64,000 bases of DNA from Carnegiea gigantea (GCA_029747015.1 JAKOGI010000325.1:540501-604500); one strand, 5' to 3'. Shown: positions 10,501 through 24,134, counted from the stretch's first letter. A program made the numbers and translations. The notes: generated by a model not told the origin, from the sequence alone.

Positions 10501-11743
10501 AATTCATTTCGAAGCAACTTTCTAGGTATGTATTAGCTAAATATACTTGAATCCATACTAAACATGCATAATTCATTTCGAAGCTACTTCTCAGGTATAA
10601 ACTAACTAAACTTAACAAGCACCGATTTAAACTAAATTCAGCTGAAACAGCACATGCATAATTTTAATTAATCTGATGAAACCTAAACTAACATGCACCA
10701 TAACTTAAGGGTTAAAACAATTTCGAAACTACTAATACTTAGGAGGCGAGAAACACCCACCTGGAATCCAATCTTAGGACTCATTAAAAGGGCTTTGTGC
10801 TCAACCTTGAGTGCTCGAAAACCGTAATTTTCAACTCTTGCTCACTGACCGCATGACCAGACCCCAAAACACACCAAACAGACTTCCCAAAAACGTCTGA
10901 CCCTCGCTCACTGACTCGAATTGGTGGTGGACATTTGGTGCAGCAAATTCAATCCCATATTACAGAGGAATTGGAGTAACTAAGAGCTCAATTGCATGGC
11001 CATACTCAGGTAGGCATTTGATGCCTCGATTTGCCGCCTAGGCCCATCAAAAGTGTGGAGAAACCTTCGAATTTCTGCCGAGATTTCGCAACCTGCGACT
11101 CATCTAAGGTTAGGGAAGTGAGATTTCGAGGATTTCGAGTTGGGTGGAGCGAAAATTTGGTGGATTGGGATGCTTGGGCCGCGAGTATTGAGGAGATGGT
11201 GAAAAAAAAACATGAAGAGCAGAGAGGGAGAGAGAGGGCTATCAGGGAAGGGGTCGTGAAATGGAGGAAGAAGAAAAGGCCAGGCGGCCTTTTTACTAAA
11301 ATGGCCTTCCCCTTTTTTTTTCCTTTTTGGTTCCAAGTTGTTCAACAATCAACACCGCTAGTATAATCTCGCACCTTATATTCTAAACCCAAACCAATAA
11401 TATGATCTCCCGTCGATTAATCATTTCCAAATATATCTATGTTCGATTTAATAAACCACGAACTAAATCTAAGGTTAACAATCTAGTCGTATTCGGGTTC
11501 CTACTCAATTTAGTACCCAATAATAATCCTTATTAACGCATACTAAAAATTATCGAAAGATTTTCAAAACTAATAATAATAATAATAACATTAATAGCGA
11601 CGAAAATATTCTTTCTAATAAAATTATCGTTCACATAAGCACATCAGCAATAATTTAACTCGTATAGTTAATAAAAATAAGATTTTATAATGTGAAAAGC
11701 AAGACAGACAGTTTAATGTAAAATAAAGAATGCGGGTTTTACA
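7531..11743 (-). repeat. LTR E1 (3' LTR of element E)
   Basis: On the minus strand it starts TGTAAAACCCGC at 11743, just after a PPT, and ends GGGTGTTACA at 7531. The same sequence recurs at 15013-19144 and, on the plus strand, at 41924-45871. Apparent small ORFs inside (8012-8252, 10364-10618, 11031-11366) have counterparts in the other LTR copies and are not genes. It carries 69-bp repeats (about 10010-10610), the conserved block (about 8820-9000) and splice-like sites at 10760 (donor) and 8100-8099 (acceptor). Confidence 0.82.
10010..10610 (-). repeat. 69-bp tandem repeats in LTR E1
   Basis: The motif catgtatcgattctaa recurs at 10131 and 10200, a 69-bp step. The array continues with related units (acatgcataattcatttcg) to about 10610. 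It resembles the arrays of LTRs A and B in reverse orientation. Confidence 0.8.
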
Positions 11744-14700
11744 TTCTTCCCCCCTTAAAAGAATTTCGTCCTCGAAATTCTAAAACCAAGTTCAATCATT
11801 CCTAAAATGTACCACGCAAACTATGATCTACGCGGTAGGTTTCCAAAAGGTTTCATTTGCAATCACTACATCATTTAAATAGAAAGAAAATGTGTTACGG
11901 TATCTAGTCTCCTCCTCGCCAACCCTCTTCAAGCGTCTACTCACTCTATTTAGGCGGCGAGGGCAAATCGCAATAAAGAGAGGCAAATGAGTTGGCATGG
12001 GCTACCATATTGGGCTTGTTTTTAAAAAAAAATTAACATAGATTTTCGATAATCTAGACTAAATCCGCCTAGCAAACAACAACTCTATGTACATGCATTT
12101 CTACGAATTGAAGTCTAAAGGAAGGGAAATTGGGCAGTTGACTCCTCAAGGTCATATGCTAGTAGTCTCATTCTAGAACATAAATTCAAATCACCTTTGG
12201 GATCACAACGGTTAACCTAGAGATTCTTATAACACAATAGAATAATAAGGACATCACATAGCATCACGTAGCATCATTTAAGTACAATAGCATCATATAG
12301 TCTTTTATAGTATCAGCAATTCAGCGTTCTTAAGCCTAGGAGTTGGAAGCAACATGAAACCGTCTAATGTACATATGGTAGGTAGTTTACAATACAAAAG
12401 CATATGTGACCGACATTTCTATGTTTTTATATCGATTCCGGCTAACCTTTAAGCATTTCATTCATGGCAACTTAGACAGGGCATGCTAAAGTCGTATGAA
12501 GGAGTTAACTTAATCAAGTTCATTCAAAAGCATGAAGATATTAGGTCATTCTAAGGTTAAATCATTTACTAGAAAGTTACCACGTCACACTAAGATAGAA
12601 GAAACATCAAATTATGCCATATCGGCAATGAAGGGACCTGAAGTGGCATTTGAAATCACATTGGCATCACGTACAGTCAATCTCAGAACATACCAAGGGT
12701 TAAGATTCACATGTAACACAAACTAGCAATACATGTTGATAGGAACAATTTGAGAAGAAAACTCTAAGGTAAGAATGTCAATGGATGGTTTTTGATGGGG
12801 GAGACTTTTCCTAAGGTCACTTCTTGGAGCTAATTATCTCTTAAGTCATAGGTTCATAGAATGAATGGGTATGCTCCTAGACGAATTCTGAGTCTGTGGC
12901 TTATGGGGGCCTACATGCTTCCGCTCCACTACTCTGATTAATCAAATTAGGGCAAGGATATATGAATGCGGGTTTTTAGGGTCGTCTCATTATGATTCAA
13001 ATACGGGTGCTTGCAGCTACTTAGCTATAACATGAAATCATAGAAGCCTTAGAATGTAAACAATGAGTCAATAGTCATGTCATGCTATGAATTACAAAAC
13101 TTGTATTATCCAAATGACCAAGTCATATACCAGACCAACTTAAGTCAAGCAAACATCGTGAAGTGTAACAACTTATTCACAAAACACATAACTAGTCATG
13201 ACCAAATTCCTATAGTGCATTAATGACTATGCATAGTAGACGTGAGTGTTCGCATATACGATGACATGACCATGAATGCTCTACCATGCTACTTTCTTAC
13301 ACATGAGATACATATTTCTATAGATGTGATTCATGTAAATGTAGCTCGATTGTCACCTAGTCACGCATTGCATACATCGGTTTCAACTAATCCTATTATA
13401 ACACAAGAAAATAGTATTGAAGGGCTGTAAATGATGATTCGAGAGTCATATTGTGAAACTAACTACATAAATTAAATCGCCCTAACCAACACAGTCCAAT
13501 GTTTAAACAAATTCAAGTCAAGCGATTGCAGAAACTCATTTTGTTGGCATTTGATTACACACACATCGATGGCCACATACAACAATCCTATCTATGGGTA
13601 CTCTTACGGTCTCACAAAAGACATCTAAGCAAGCATACATGAATGCAACCCTCTTTTAAAATCTAAGGTCAAGGTTATGCCTCGAGGTTTGTCCAAACTA
13701 TTAGGAGTTGGCCAACAATCAACTAATGTGGGGTAGAACAATGGTATTATTTGTTTTATGGATATACATTGAGATTTTGTGATGCATTTTCTCAAAAAGG
13801 TCACTGTGGAGATCTAAGGAACTCCTATTATAGATGGGAAGGTTCTGCTTTCTACTATGGGCATCCTTACTTCAACACTTGGTGCTTGTGCTTAAGAAAG
13901 TGTTAGGAAGGCATAGATTGTCATCCTAGGAGGTAACGAGGTGATGCACGTGGTGTAACAATTCCAAAGTCTGCTAGGTTCCTTCTAACTTGTTCTTTTT
14001 AGGTCTATCATGGTTCATTTCAACCAAAACATCGTCACCCCATTCTCGAATGGCAATTCGTATAATGGAAAGCAAGTAGTGCACGGTTTAGGCTACAATG
14101 GCAAGGAAGGGGAACAGTAGGTACACTTACGCAACGTTTAACGAGGTCCTACCACTAGCATTTAGTTTTCCAAGCATGCATAAGAAAATATTCCCTAATT
14201 TCACTCAGTCACTTCAGAATTTACAACAGCAAGGTATCATTCAGTAGGATCATCAATCATAGCAGCCAATCTCGACACGTATAGCATAAGGGCATGTACT
14301 TGTGAACCTAAACTCATTCATCATTGCCAAAAAGGCACAAGTCCTTCGGTGCAAGGTAAAGCTTGACTCGACAGCTAGAAAGACATTAACATTTAGAAAC
14401 TTCATATTTCAAAGGTGCAAAATAGCTTATCTGTTTTGAGCATCTTCTCTACCAACCTCTGAGTATGTCTGCTCACTCCATTACGGGACCCAAGGAGCAA
14501 ATTGTACTTTAGGGGCAAAGGCGAGCTTAGAAAAAGATTTTCAATCGCTCGAGTCTAAATCAACGTGCTTTAATTATCGATTGTCTTATCACAACGCACG
14601 AAGAAAACATTTACTATTTAAACCGTCACTTGGCTCACACAATAAAAGTGAATTGGACTCACATCCTAACACACGACTCACATTTTATTCAATCGGCTTA

Positions 14701-15012
14701 ACCGGATCGCATAAAAGTCAATCAGTGAAGTCAATTAGCACATTAGGAACATATTATACCAATGGAGCACTCACAACTTCACCTCGAGGTGGGGAGCTAA
14801 TTGACTCCTATACTAATGCCCAACTCACCACTTTCACTCAATCAACCTACTCGAGCCTCCCATAAGTCGCAAATGGCCATACTATAAGGGACACGTGCAC
14901 ACAAAGTAGGCATATGTCACATAACCACAAAGTGTTCCTAGGCAAACTATATGAAATGCAAGACTCAGGTCGCGGCCTATGGTCACTAGACCTTTGCTCT
15001 AATACCATCAAT
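11744..15012 (-). other. Internal region of element E, non-coding
   Basis: This lies between two E-type LTRs. The PPT (minus-strand ttttaaggggggaagaa) is at about 11744-11760, and the PBS is at 14996-15007. Only short scattered open frames occur (such as 12532-12726, 13242-13430 and 14581-14865), none with a recognisable domain. The first of these is repeated at 19932-20153 as plain sequence homology. No gag or pol remnant was seen. Confidence 0.7.
14996..15007 (-). other. Primer binding site of element E (iMet-tRNA type)
   Basis: On the minus strand this reads TGGTATTAGAGC, one mismatch from the plant iMet PBS core TGGTATCAGAGC. It sits five bases after the end of LTR E2. Confidence 0.75.
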
Positions 15013-18000
15013 TGTAACACCCCTAGCCCCCAGGGCCAGGAGCGCTACATTTTCTTATCTTTCGATTAAAATTCCGGGGCGAAACGGACTGAGTTTCCTC
15101 TAAAAACTGAACGTTTCCAACCTAAAAGCCTTACAATAAACCCCTGCAAATCAACAGAAGCGTAAAACATTTAAAAGAAGCTCAATGGCTACACGCCGGA
15201 GTTGATAACTCAACTAGCAATTCGCTCGGAGTACACCAAACAGAAAAGTTTATTAATACAGAAAAAGTAAAAGATACAACTCAATGGTTCACACAACCGG
15301 AGTACTGGGGTTTACATCCCCAAAAGTAGCTAATTTCAACTAAAAAAACAACTGGCTAATAAGATAATTGGCACACATGGCCGTACAGAGCGACTCCTAA
15401 ATCGAGTACACCACATGAACTAGAATACTTGTTTGCAAACGCTTACAATTCTAGGAATACATTACATGACTTCATTAAACACGTAAAACCTCTTCAAATG
15501 AGCACACATGACACTTTGTACGCAAGAATGGATTCCATCTTGACAAAAGTGACTTGTCTCCTACTTGTCATGATGCAAACCTGGGGAAAAAGTGGAAAGA
15601 GTAATGGGATGAGCAACCACATACTCAGTAAGTGTCCCCCGACCCCCTTAAAACCAAAACCGCTGTAGGTAATAATATCTTTAATAGTCACATATCACGT
15701 ATTCATACTTTACTATTATATTAGGCGTTCATAAAATTCTTAGGGAAGTATCACTAACCATAAACTTCACTTTAACCACTTAAACACATTTATAGGTTTC
15801 TAAATGACCAAACTTCTTTACTAACAGGAAGTTAAACACTTAAGCAAGCATCGAGGGCTAAGCATAGAACTTTCTTTCATAGATTATGTGATAGAATTTG
15901 TGATTTATGCTTTGTCTATCTAATTCACTCGTATGAGATGCTAAACATATGAAGCAGAGATTGTGCCACGAACTTTCATTAGCTAATTACATGCACATCC
16001 AAACTCATATGCTCGTTGCATTACAAGGGTATGGCCATGCTGTACTTGGAATTTCATTTATACTGCACTTAGATTCTTATTTATATGACGTGCATGAAAA
16101 AGCATTCCTTTCTTTTTCTGAAAACACTTTACTTAGCATCTTTAGGCTCGTAAGAACTCATATTCTTAGCCTCTTTGGGCTCATATTCTTAAAAGAATCT
16201 CTTTCATATTGGTCCTATAATGACCCTTAAAAACGCTCTTTCTTCAATACTTAAAAAGGCAAAATGCCTACTGCTTTTCTTACTTATTAGGAAATTACTC
16301 CGGGCATAAGATCATCATAAAGTGCTAGTTGGGAGAAATCTACACTCAATCCCAGTGAGATTAACTCACATTAAGCTCTTACTCCCGGGATGGCAACTAA
16401 ATTTTGGACCTTACCCTTGTCAGAGCCTCTATGGATTACTCCCTAGGCTAGAGATTCCCCCCTTCAAGCAGGTTCACTCCCATCTATTGTCCCTAAGCAC
16501 TTAGCCATTTAAACTAGCCATAATGACTAATAAGTTTGTTGCCTCTGACAGTAAAATCTTTTTTCATACAACGCACTCTCTTTTTATTTAAATTCTCTAG
16601 GGATTCCCCCTTTCAAATGAGTTCACTCCCAAAACTATATTTGCATAGTTAAAATAGGCTGTTATTTGCTAATAGTAATTGCTACTATTAGTTACAAACA
16701 TGAAAAACTTCCTTTTTCAAACTCACCCTCACTCGCAACAAGAAACTTGATTGCATAAAGGGAGGGGGTTTGCACGTAACACATTCAAACACTTCATAAT
16801 CAATCAATCTCAACATAAGCCACACATAGCCTCGCAATTCACACGATTGCGGTTAATTCACAACCCAGGCTCCCTCCTCACACAACAACCGATCATAGGA
16901 AACCTCGAACCTCTCATAGTTCTACCTCAAACCATCCAACTACCATCTTATTTTTCAATTCGATAATCATAACATATTATCATAAAGGTCTTATAAAATA
17001 GCTACGTATAACTTACCAAGTGAGCAGCAACCATCCAACAGCTCGTTACCGCAAACATAAGCATAAATATATATGTATATGTTGCATTAACTTGAAATAA
17101 CAACTTAACGAACTGAAATAAACTAACAACGTATGAAACTTAGCCTACATTCATAACTTGCGAATAGAAGGTAAGCATGCTAAGTTCATGTCATTTCAAT
17201 GCATAGCTAACCAACTAACATGTCATTTTCAAAGCATAACCATCCGACTAAACATGCATTGGCTTAAAATGTTCTCAGGTTGTTTTAAAAAGTACTCTTA
17301 AGCATGAATTAGCTCGCTAAATATGCGTCGATTTAAAGAATGCTTGTGATTCAAGGGTTACTTTTAAACATGAACTAATCAAATTAGCCTGCTTCAATCA
17401 TAGGTGCTTTTGGTTCATTTCAAACATTCATAGATTATTTCCAAGGCTACGAGCGTGATTTAGCTAAATAGGCAGACATCGATTCGAAGTGTTCGTTTAT
17501 TAATTCAAAGTTACGGTTTAGGTATAAAGTAACTAATCAGACAAGTATCGATTCTAAGCATTCTCATTTCATTTCAAAGCTATTAATCGAGCATGAATTG
17601 ACTAAGTGTTCATGTATCGATTCTAAACATTCATATTTCACTTCAAAATTACTAAACGAACATGAATTAACGAAGTGTACATGTATCAATTCTAAACGTT
17701 CACATTTCCTTGGAAGCCATTAAACGAATATAAATTAACTAAGTGTACATGTATCTAATCTAGACATGCATATTTCATTTCGAAGCTATTTTTCAGGCAT
17801 CTATTTACTAAATATACTTGAATCGATTCTAAATATGCATAATTCATTTTGAAGCTACCTTTCAGGCATGTGTTAACTACATATACTTGAATTGATTCTA
17901 AACACGCATGATTCATTTCGAAGCTACTTTTTAGGCATGTATTAGCTAGATATACTTAAATCAATTCTGAACATGCATAAGTCATTTCGAAGCTATCTCT

Positions 18001-19144
18001 CAGGTATAAACTAACTAAACTTAACATGCATCGATTTAAACTAAATTCAGCTGAAACAGGACATGCATAATTTCAATTAATCTGATGAAACCTAAACTGA
18101 CATGCATCGCATCTTAAGGGTTAAAATAATTTCAAAGCTACTAATACTTAGGAGGCGAGAAACACCCACCTGGAATCCAATCTTAGGACCCGTTAAAAGG
18201 GCTCTGTGCTTAACCTTGAGTGCTCGAAAACCCTAATTTTCAACTCTTGCTCACTGACCGCATGACCAGACCCCAAAGCACGCCAAACAGACTTTTTAAA
18301 AACGTCTAACCCTCACTCATTGACTCGAATTGGTGGTGGACATTTGGTGCAGCAAATTCAATCCCAGATTGTAGAGGAATTGGAGTAACTAAGAGCTAAA
18401 TTGCATGGCCATACTCATGTAAGCATTCAATGCCTCAATTTGCCGCCCAGACCCGTCAAAAGTGTGGGGAAACCATCAAATTTCTGCCCAGATTTCGCAA
18501 CCCACAAATCATCTAAGGCTAGGGAAGTGAGATTTCGAGGTTTCGAGTTGGGTGGAGCAAAAATTTGGTGGATTGGGACGCTTGGGCCTTGAGTATGGAG
18601 GAGAAGGTGAAAAAAAACATGAAGAGCAGAGAGAGAGAGAGAGGGGGCTATTGGGGAAGGGGTCATGAAATGGATGAAGAAGAAATGGCCAGTTGTCCTT
18701 TTTACTAAAATGGCCTTTCCCCTTTTTTTCCTTTTTTGCTCCAAGTTGTTCAATAATCAACACCGCTAGTATAATCTCGCACCTTATATTTTAAACCTGA
18801 ATCCATAATACGATCTCTCATCAATTAATCATTTCCAAATATATCTACGCTCGATTTAATAAACCACGAATTCTAAGATTAACAATCTAACCGTATTCGG
18901 GTTCCTACTCGATTTAGTACCCAATAATAATCCTGATTAACGCATACTAAAAATTATCGAAGGATTTTCAAAACTAAGAATAATAATAACATTAATAGCG
19001 ACGAAAACAATATTTTTAATAAGATTATCGTTCACATAGGCACATCAGTAATAATTTAACTCGTATAGTTGATAAAAATACGATTTTACAACGTGAAAAG
19101 CAAGACAGACAGCTTAACGTAAAATAAAGAACGCGGGTCTTACA
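15013..19144 (-). repeat. LTR E2 (5' LTR of element E)
   Basis: On the minus strand it starts TGTAAGACCCGC at 19144, preceded by a PPT-like tract, and ends GGGTGTTACA at 15013, followed by the PBS. It aligns end to end with LTR E1. It carries 69-bp repeats (about 17500-18010), the conserved block (about 16320-16500) and splice-like sites at 18169 (donor) and 15582-15581 (acceptor). Having a PPT on one side and a PBS on the other, it is shared between two internal regions. Confidence 0.82.
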
Positions 19145-20231
19145 TTTTTCCCCCCTTTTTAGAATTTCTGCCTCGAAATTCTAAAACTAAGTTCAGTCAT
19201 TCCTAGAATGTACGCACACAAACTATGATCTACACGGTAGGTTTCTAAAAGGTTTCATTTGCAATCACTACATCATTTAAATAGAAAGAAAATGGGTTAT
19301 GGTATCCAGTCTCCTTCTCGCCAATCCTCTTTAAGCGTCTACTCACTCTATTTAGGCACTGAGGGCAAATCGCATTGAAGAGGGGCAATTGAGTTAGCGT
19401 GGGCTACCATATTGGGCTTGTTTTAAAAAAACATTACCATAGACTTTCGATAATCTAGACTGAATCCACCTAGCATGCAACAACTCTATGTACTGCATTG
19501 CTACGAATTGAAGTTTAAAGGAAGGAAAATTGGACAGTTGACTCCTCAAGGTCATATGCTAGTAGTCTCATTCCAGAACATGAATTAAAATCACCTTTGG
19601 GATCATAACGGTTAACTTAGAGATTCCTATAGCACATTAGAATAATAAGAACATCACATAGCATCACATAGCATCATTTAAGTACAATAGCATCATATAG
19701 TCTTGCATAGTATCAGCAATTCAGCGTTCTTAAGCCAAGGAGTTGGAAGCAACATGAAACCGGCTAATGTACATATGGTAGGTAGTTTACAATACAAAAG
19801 CATATATGACTGACGTTTCTATGTTTCTATATCGATTCCAGCTAACCTTTAAGCATTTCATTCACGGCAACTTAGACAGGGCATGCTAAAGTCGTATGAA
19901 GGAGTTAACTTAATCAGGTTCATTCAAAAGCATGAAGATATTAGGTCATTTTAAGGTTAAATCATTTGCTAGAAAGTTACCACATCGCACTAGGATAGCA
20001 GAAACATCAAATTACGCCATATCGGCAATGAAGGGACCTGAAGTGGCATTTGAAATCACATTGGCATCACGTGCAGTCAATCACAGAACATACCAAGGGT
20101 TAAGATTCACATGTAACACAAACCAAGCAAGACACGACCACATAAGCACATAAAGCATGTATTTCACATAGCACGCGCCTATTATGGTATCTAAATGGAT
20201 AATGCAAACCTATGGCTCTAATAACACCTAA
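19145..20231 (-). other. Short chimeric internal region
   Basis: The PPT-side 0.95 kb (19145-about 20115) matches the E internal at 11745-12720. The PBS-side 0.1 kb instead resembles the leader of copy B: TGTTATTAGAGC at 20215-20226 (PBS with two mismatches to the iMet core) is followed by ccataggtttgcat as at 33120. No coding capacity is seen. It appears to be two element families joined near 20115-20130, with most of the internal region lost. Confidence 0.6.
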
Positions 20232-21545
20232 TGTAATGCCCCCATCCTAGGGAGAGTCACACCGCTAGGACTTCCTAGAGGGAAATCCCTAAGACTTTTA
20301 AAGATCAAGGGTTTGGATTAGCATTTAGATAGTCTTTCTAAACTAAAACTGCCAGAGCTTCCCCTGTTTTAGCAACATATTAGGGTCTTAGCTCAACTAA
20401 GGGTACCTGTAGACTGATAATAAGGTATAACATATGCTAAAATGACTCAAGTTCACTGCCGCGGGCCTCTCGCCTGGATTACTAACATTCAAACAACTAA
20501 AAACAAGGGTCAGAATGATACATATACAAGTACATAGCCGACTACATGCTTTCACATACAACAATGAACTTAAAAATTTACAACGTGGTTGGCATCAGAC
20601 ATTTTGCAAAGCTGGCAGAGGCTTCTGAGGGGTTGGCAACAAATAACTTCAAAGGATCTCTTATACCTGCTCAAATTAAACCTGGAAAAAAGGGGAATAA
20701 TACAGGGATGAGCAACCACACACTCAGTGAGAATTCCCCTAGTCCTTAAAACCCAAAAAAGTTGCAGGCAATAATACTAATAATAGCCACATATCACGCA
20801 TTCATACTTTACTATCATATTAGGCAATCAAAATCCCCAAGGAAAGATCACCACCCTTAAAACTTCATTCTAACCCCTCAACTCGTTTCTAGGCCCTAAA
20901 CGGCCAAGCTTCCCTACTAATAAATAGTTAGGCACATAATCAAACAAGTAACAAGGATTGAGTTTGAAGCTTTCAAACATACTTTTGAGAATACAGTGAC
21001 ACTTTATATATTCCAAGATTGGTTTATAATTCACGCCAACTTCTTTAAGACTTATAATTGTTTCTGAAAGTACTTAAAGCATCTAAACTGGTAAGAAAGA
21101 CTTGGCAAGAAACATTCTTTTATCGAATATGCACCTTGAAAAGCTTGAATGTACGGTGCATTACTAGGATGTAACTAAACTTCACTTGAAATTTTATTTA
21201 AACTATATTAAGAGCACATTCATAAAATATATGCATATTACGTACATTTAAAAGCTTTATTCTCTTCTTAAAAACGCTTTACTTGGCCTATTGAGGCTCA
21301 TATTCCTTTAAAAGAACTTCTTTCCTTTTCTAAACTGCTTTAAATGGCAAAATGCCAAATCTCCTATTTATTTGGAGCTCACTTATGATATGAAAAACAC
21401 CTTATTGTGCTGGCTAAGGGAGGTTAACACCGCCGTTAAGTGAGATCGTCACTCCTAACCTACATTGTCCCCAGGGTATATGTACTTAACTTTTGACCAA
21501 AAAGCATCTCAGCAGATAAACTCTAACTTCGATATTGTCCTCTGT

Positions 21546-21825
21546 GGGGCAACAGCTCACACCAAGATAATCATATCTTAAGTCCAGTCCCCCTCAAGGT
21601 TTTCTTACGCATCACACTTCATAATCTATCTAGGGAACAACTCACACCAAGATAATTTATATCTTTGAGTCCAGTTCCCAAGAACAGCTCACACCAAGAT
21701 AATTCATATCTTGAGTCTAGTTCCTAACATTTCTTTAGGGGGAAACAGCTCACGCCATCTTTGCATCTAGCTTCTAGGAACAGCTCACACCAAGATAATT
21801 CATATCTTGAGTCCAGTTCCTAAAC
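21546..21825. repeat. Dispersed hairpin-forming repeats in LTR D
   Basis: Four copies (near 21550, 21634, 21684 and 21779) contain acagctcacaccaagataa followed by a tatcttgagtccagttcc-type end. CAAGATA and TATCTTG form a 7-bp stem with a short loop. A fifth, degenerate copy lies near 21737. Confidence 0.7.
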
Positions 21826-22129
21826 CTGGCCAATTGCCTATCACTTTCTTAGCCTTTAAAAACGTGTTTCATTCCTCTTCTTCCGTTGCTTACTTTACTG
21901 AAATCTTACTTTTAAACAAAACGACCATAACCTTTTGAAATGTTTATAGTTCATTTGTTTTTGGCTTCAAAACTTCTTATAAAAGGAATAAGTTTGCTAA
22001 CACGTAAGTCAACTTCGTAAATAACTTAAACGCTTCTTATAGACATAATAAGTTTATTAACACATAAATCAACTTCCTTTGAAACTTAAAAGCTTCTTAA
22101 AAACATCATAAGCTTGTTAATGCATAAAC

Positions 22130-22560
22130 CAACTTCGCTTTAATACATAAAACGACTTAGTTTCTAACTTAAATGCTTCGTACAAACGTAATAAGTTTGC
22201 TAAATCGTAAAACGACTCTATTTTTAACTTAAAAGCTTTGTATAAACGTAATAAGGTTGCTAAATCATAAAACGACTTCGTTTCTAACTTGAAAGCTTCG
22301 TATAAACGTAATAAGGCTGCTAAATCATAAAACGACTTCGTTTCTAATTTGAAAGCTTCGTATAAACGTAATAAGGTTGCTAAATCATAAAGCGACTTCA
22401 TTTCTAACTTGAAAGCTTCGTATAACGTAATAAGGCTGCTAAATCGTAAAATGACTTCGTTCAACTTAAAAGATTCGTATAAACGTAATAAGTTTGCTAA
22501 ATTGTAAAACGACTTTGTTTTTAACTTATATGTTTGTTTTAAACATAATGAGTTTACTAA
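22130..22560 (-). repeat. 60-bp tandem repeat in LTR D
   Basis: About seven units contain aacgacttcgtttctaa and agcttcgtataaacgtaata. Starts at 22261 and 22321 give a 60-bp period. The long open frame on the minus strand (22117-22575) is a by-product of a period divisible by three. Confidence 0.85.
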
Positions 22561-24125
22561 TCTATGAAAAGACACCTACTTAGAACTCAAAATACTTAGT
22601 TAGCATTTAGTTCAAATTAGATTCGTATTAAAATCTTCACTTGTCATTCCATAACTCATTTCAATTCCTTTTAAAACTCAAAAAGGGGGGCATAAATAAG
22701 CTAAGGCTTAAAACGTCCCCAAACTTGCTATCATCCAAAACTTCAAGTTCTGTAAACTTTCAACGTAAACATTTCTTAAAAATATAATGGGTTTACTAGC
22801 TCTGAACTCGAAACCCAATGGAGACTTAAATAAGCAATTAGCATACAAGTCAGCTAAATTTCACAATTAGCACCTTAAGATGCCCTCTTCAGGTCGTTTA
22901 AATCCTTTTAAACACAAGGAGAAGTCGTGCACAAACCAATGCTTTGAACATTTTCAAACCCACTTTTAGTTCACTTTTAAACTTCCTAAACCAATCGACT
23001 ATTCAGTCGAGTCACTAACTAAATAGTTCGACGTTTTATGACCTTTTTACACCTTAGATGCCCCAACAAGCAAATAGACGACTAATAAATTTAAAAGCAT
23101 TTTCAAACGTGTAAAACAAGCTTTCGAAGCAACCTCTTCTTTTTAAAGACGTCTAAAGTTTCAAGAATTAATCACATAACATCACGTAGCATATCGGGGG
23201 AAAAGGGCTCACGCATAGCACATTTATACACTCTATATCACAACTCAGCAGAGTCTACTCAATGAGCCACACATGGCCTCGCAATCCACACGATTGCGGT
23301 AGTTCACAACCCAAACTCCCTCCTCACATAGCACCGACCATAAGAACCTCAAACCACTCAATAGTTCCACCTCGAACCATCCAACTTCCAACTCAGCTTA
23401 ATATTGTCAAACAAATCAACAATACATAAAACGATCGTATACAGGTATGGCATTCATGCTAAATTGTCAACATAGAATTTAACTTACTAAACTAATGTAA
23501 ATAGAAACTTCAAGGGATATTTACTTTCTTGTTCGCAAACCAATATCCATAGGCATAGTATTTCCTTTGTAATTACCAAGAATAAACCATTAACATACCC
23601 AAACTGATTTAGCCATAACTTTTAGACAAAATTCAGTTTACACCACAATTAGTTCAACTGCCTAACTAGCACCCCTAAGCGTTAAATGGTCCTTCAAATG
23701 CGACAACTGATGCTACAACAGTCCACTATAAACATTCTATTTACTTTCGAATTCTCAATTTAATCGGTCCATTCAACCATGCATTTACTCAACATGCGAT
23801 TAACCAAAATCAGTACCATGCTTGTAATTTCTCAGTATCAATTCTAATTTACCCAAACTAACTAGTAAACTCAGAATCGACATAATAATAGTAATTTAAG
23901 AGTAAGGAAATCCCCACCTTGAACCCAAACTAGGCGTTCGATCATAGGCTTGCCCGGCTTGACCTTAGGTACCTCGAACATCTCCAAACTCGAGCCTTGC
24001 CCTCTGGTCACGCGAGCAGCACCGACTCGCACTCGAACTCCACTAATTCGAACCCTAAACAAGCCTAAATTTTAGTTATCAACTTGAGGTTGAATTAGGC
24101 ATTTGTAGACACGAACTGTCACCCC

Positions 24126-24134
24126 AATTTATAG
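24126..24134 (-). promoter_or_regulatory. TATA box of LTR D
   Basis: On the minus strand this reads ctataaattgggg, matching the TATA context of LTR A (ctataaatttagggg). It lies 210 bp before the donor-like site at 23917. Confidence 0.45.

Larger units (their letters stand above)
7531..19144 (-). mobile_element. LARD-like non-autonomous LTR element E
   Basis: On the minus strand this reads LTR E2 (5'), PBS, a 3.27-kb internal region without recognisable gag or pol, PPT, LTR E1 (3'). The two LTRs are about 4.1 and 4.2 kb and align over their whole length. The internal region carries a proper iMet-like PBS and a PPT nearly identical to that of the coding chromoviruses. A long-LTR element with replication signals but no proteins fits the LARD class, to be mobilised in trans. 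The outer flanks are not clean target duplications: both carry internal-type sequence (PBS side at 7520-7530, PPT side after 19144). Confidence 0.7.

Noticed and set aside
11031..11366. Open frame of 111 codons (and 18401-18592, 18427-18753)
   Set aside because: Lies inside LTRs E1 and E2 in the leader part; the two copies do not preserve the same frame.
21546..21825. CRISPR-like spaced repeats
   Set aside because: Spacing and repeat length are irregular and the setting is a plant LTR; it is not a prokaryotic array.
22117..22575. 152-codon open frame with a repeating LYEAFKLETK pattern, looking like a repeat protein
   Set aside because: The period is 60 bp, a multiple of three, so a stop-free unit stays open in all copies. 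It lies within LTR D and shows no start context or conservation as protein.
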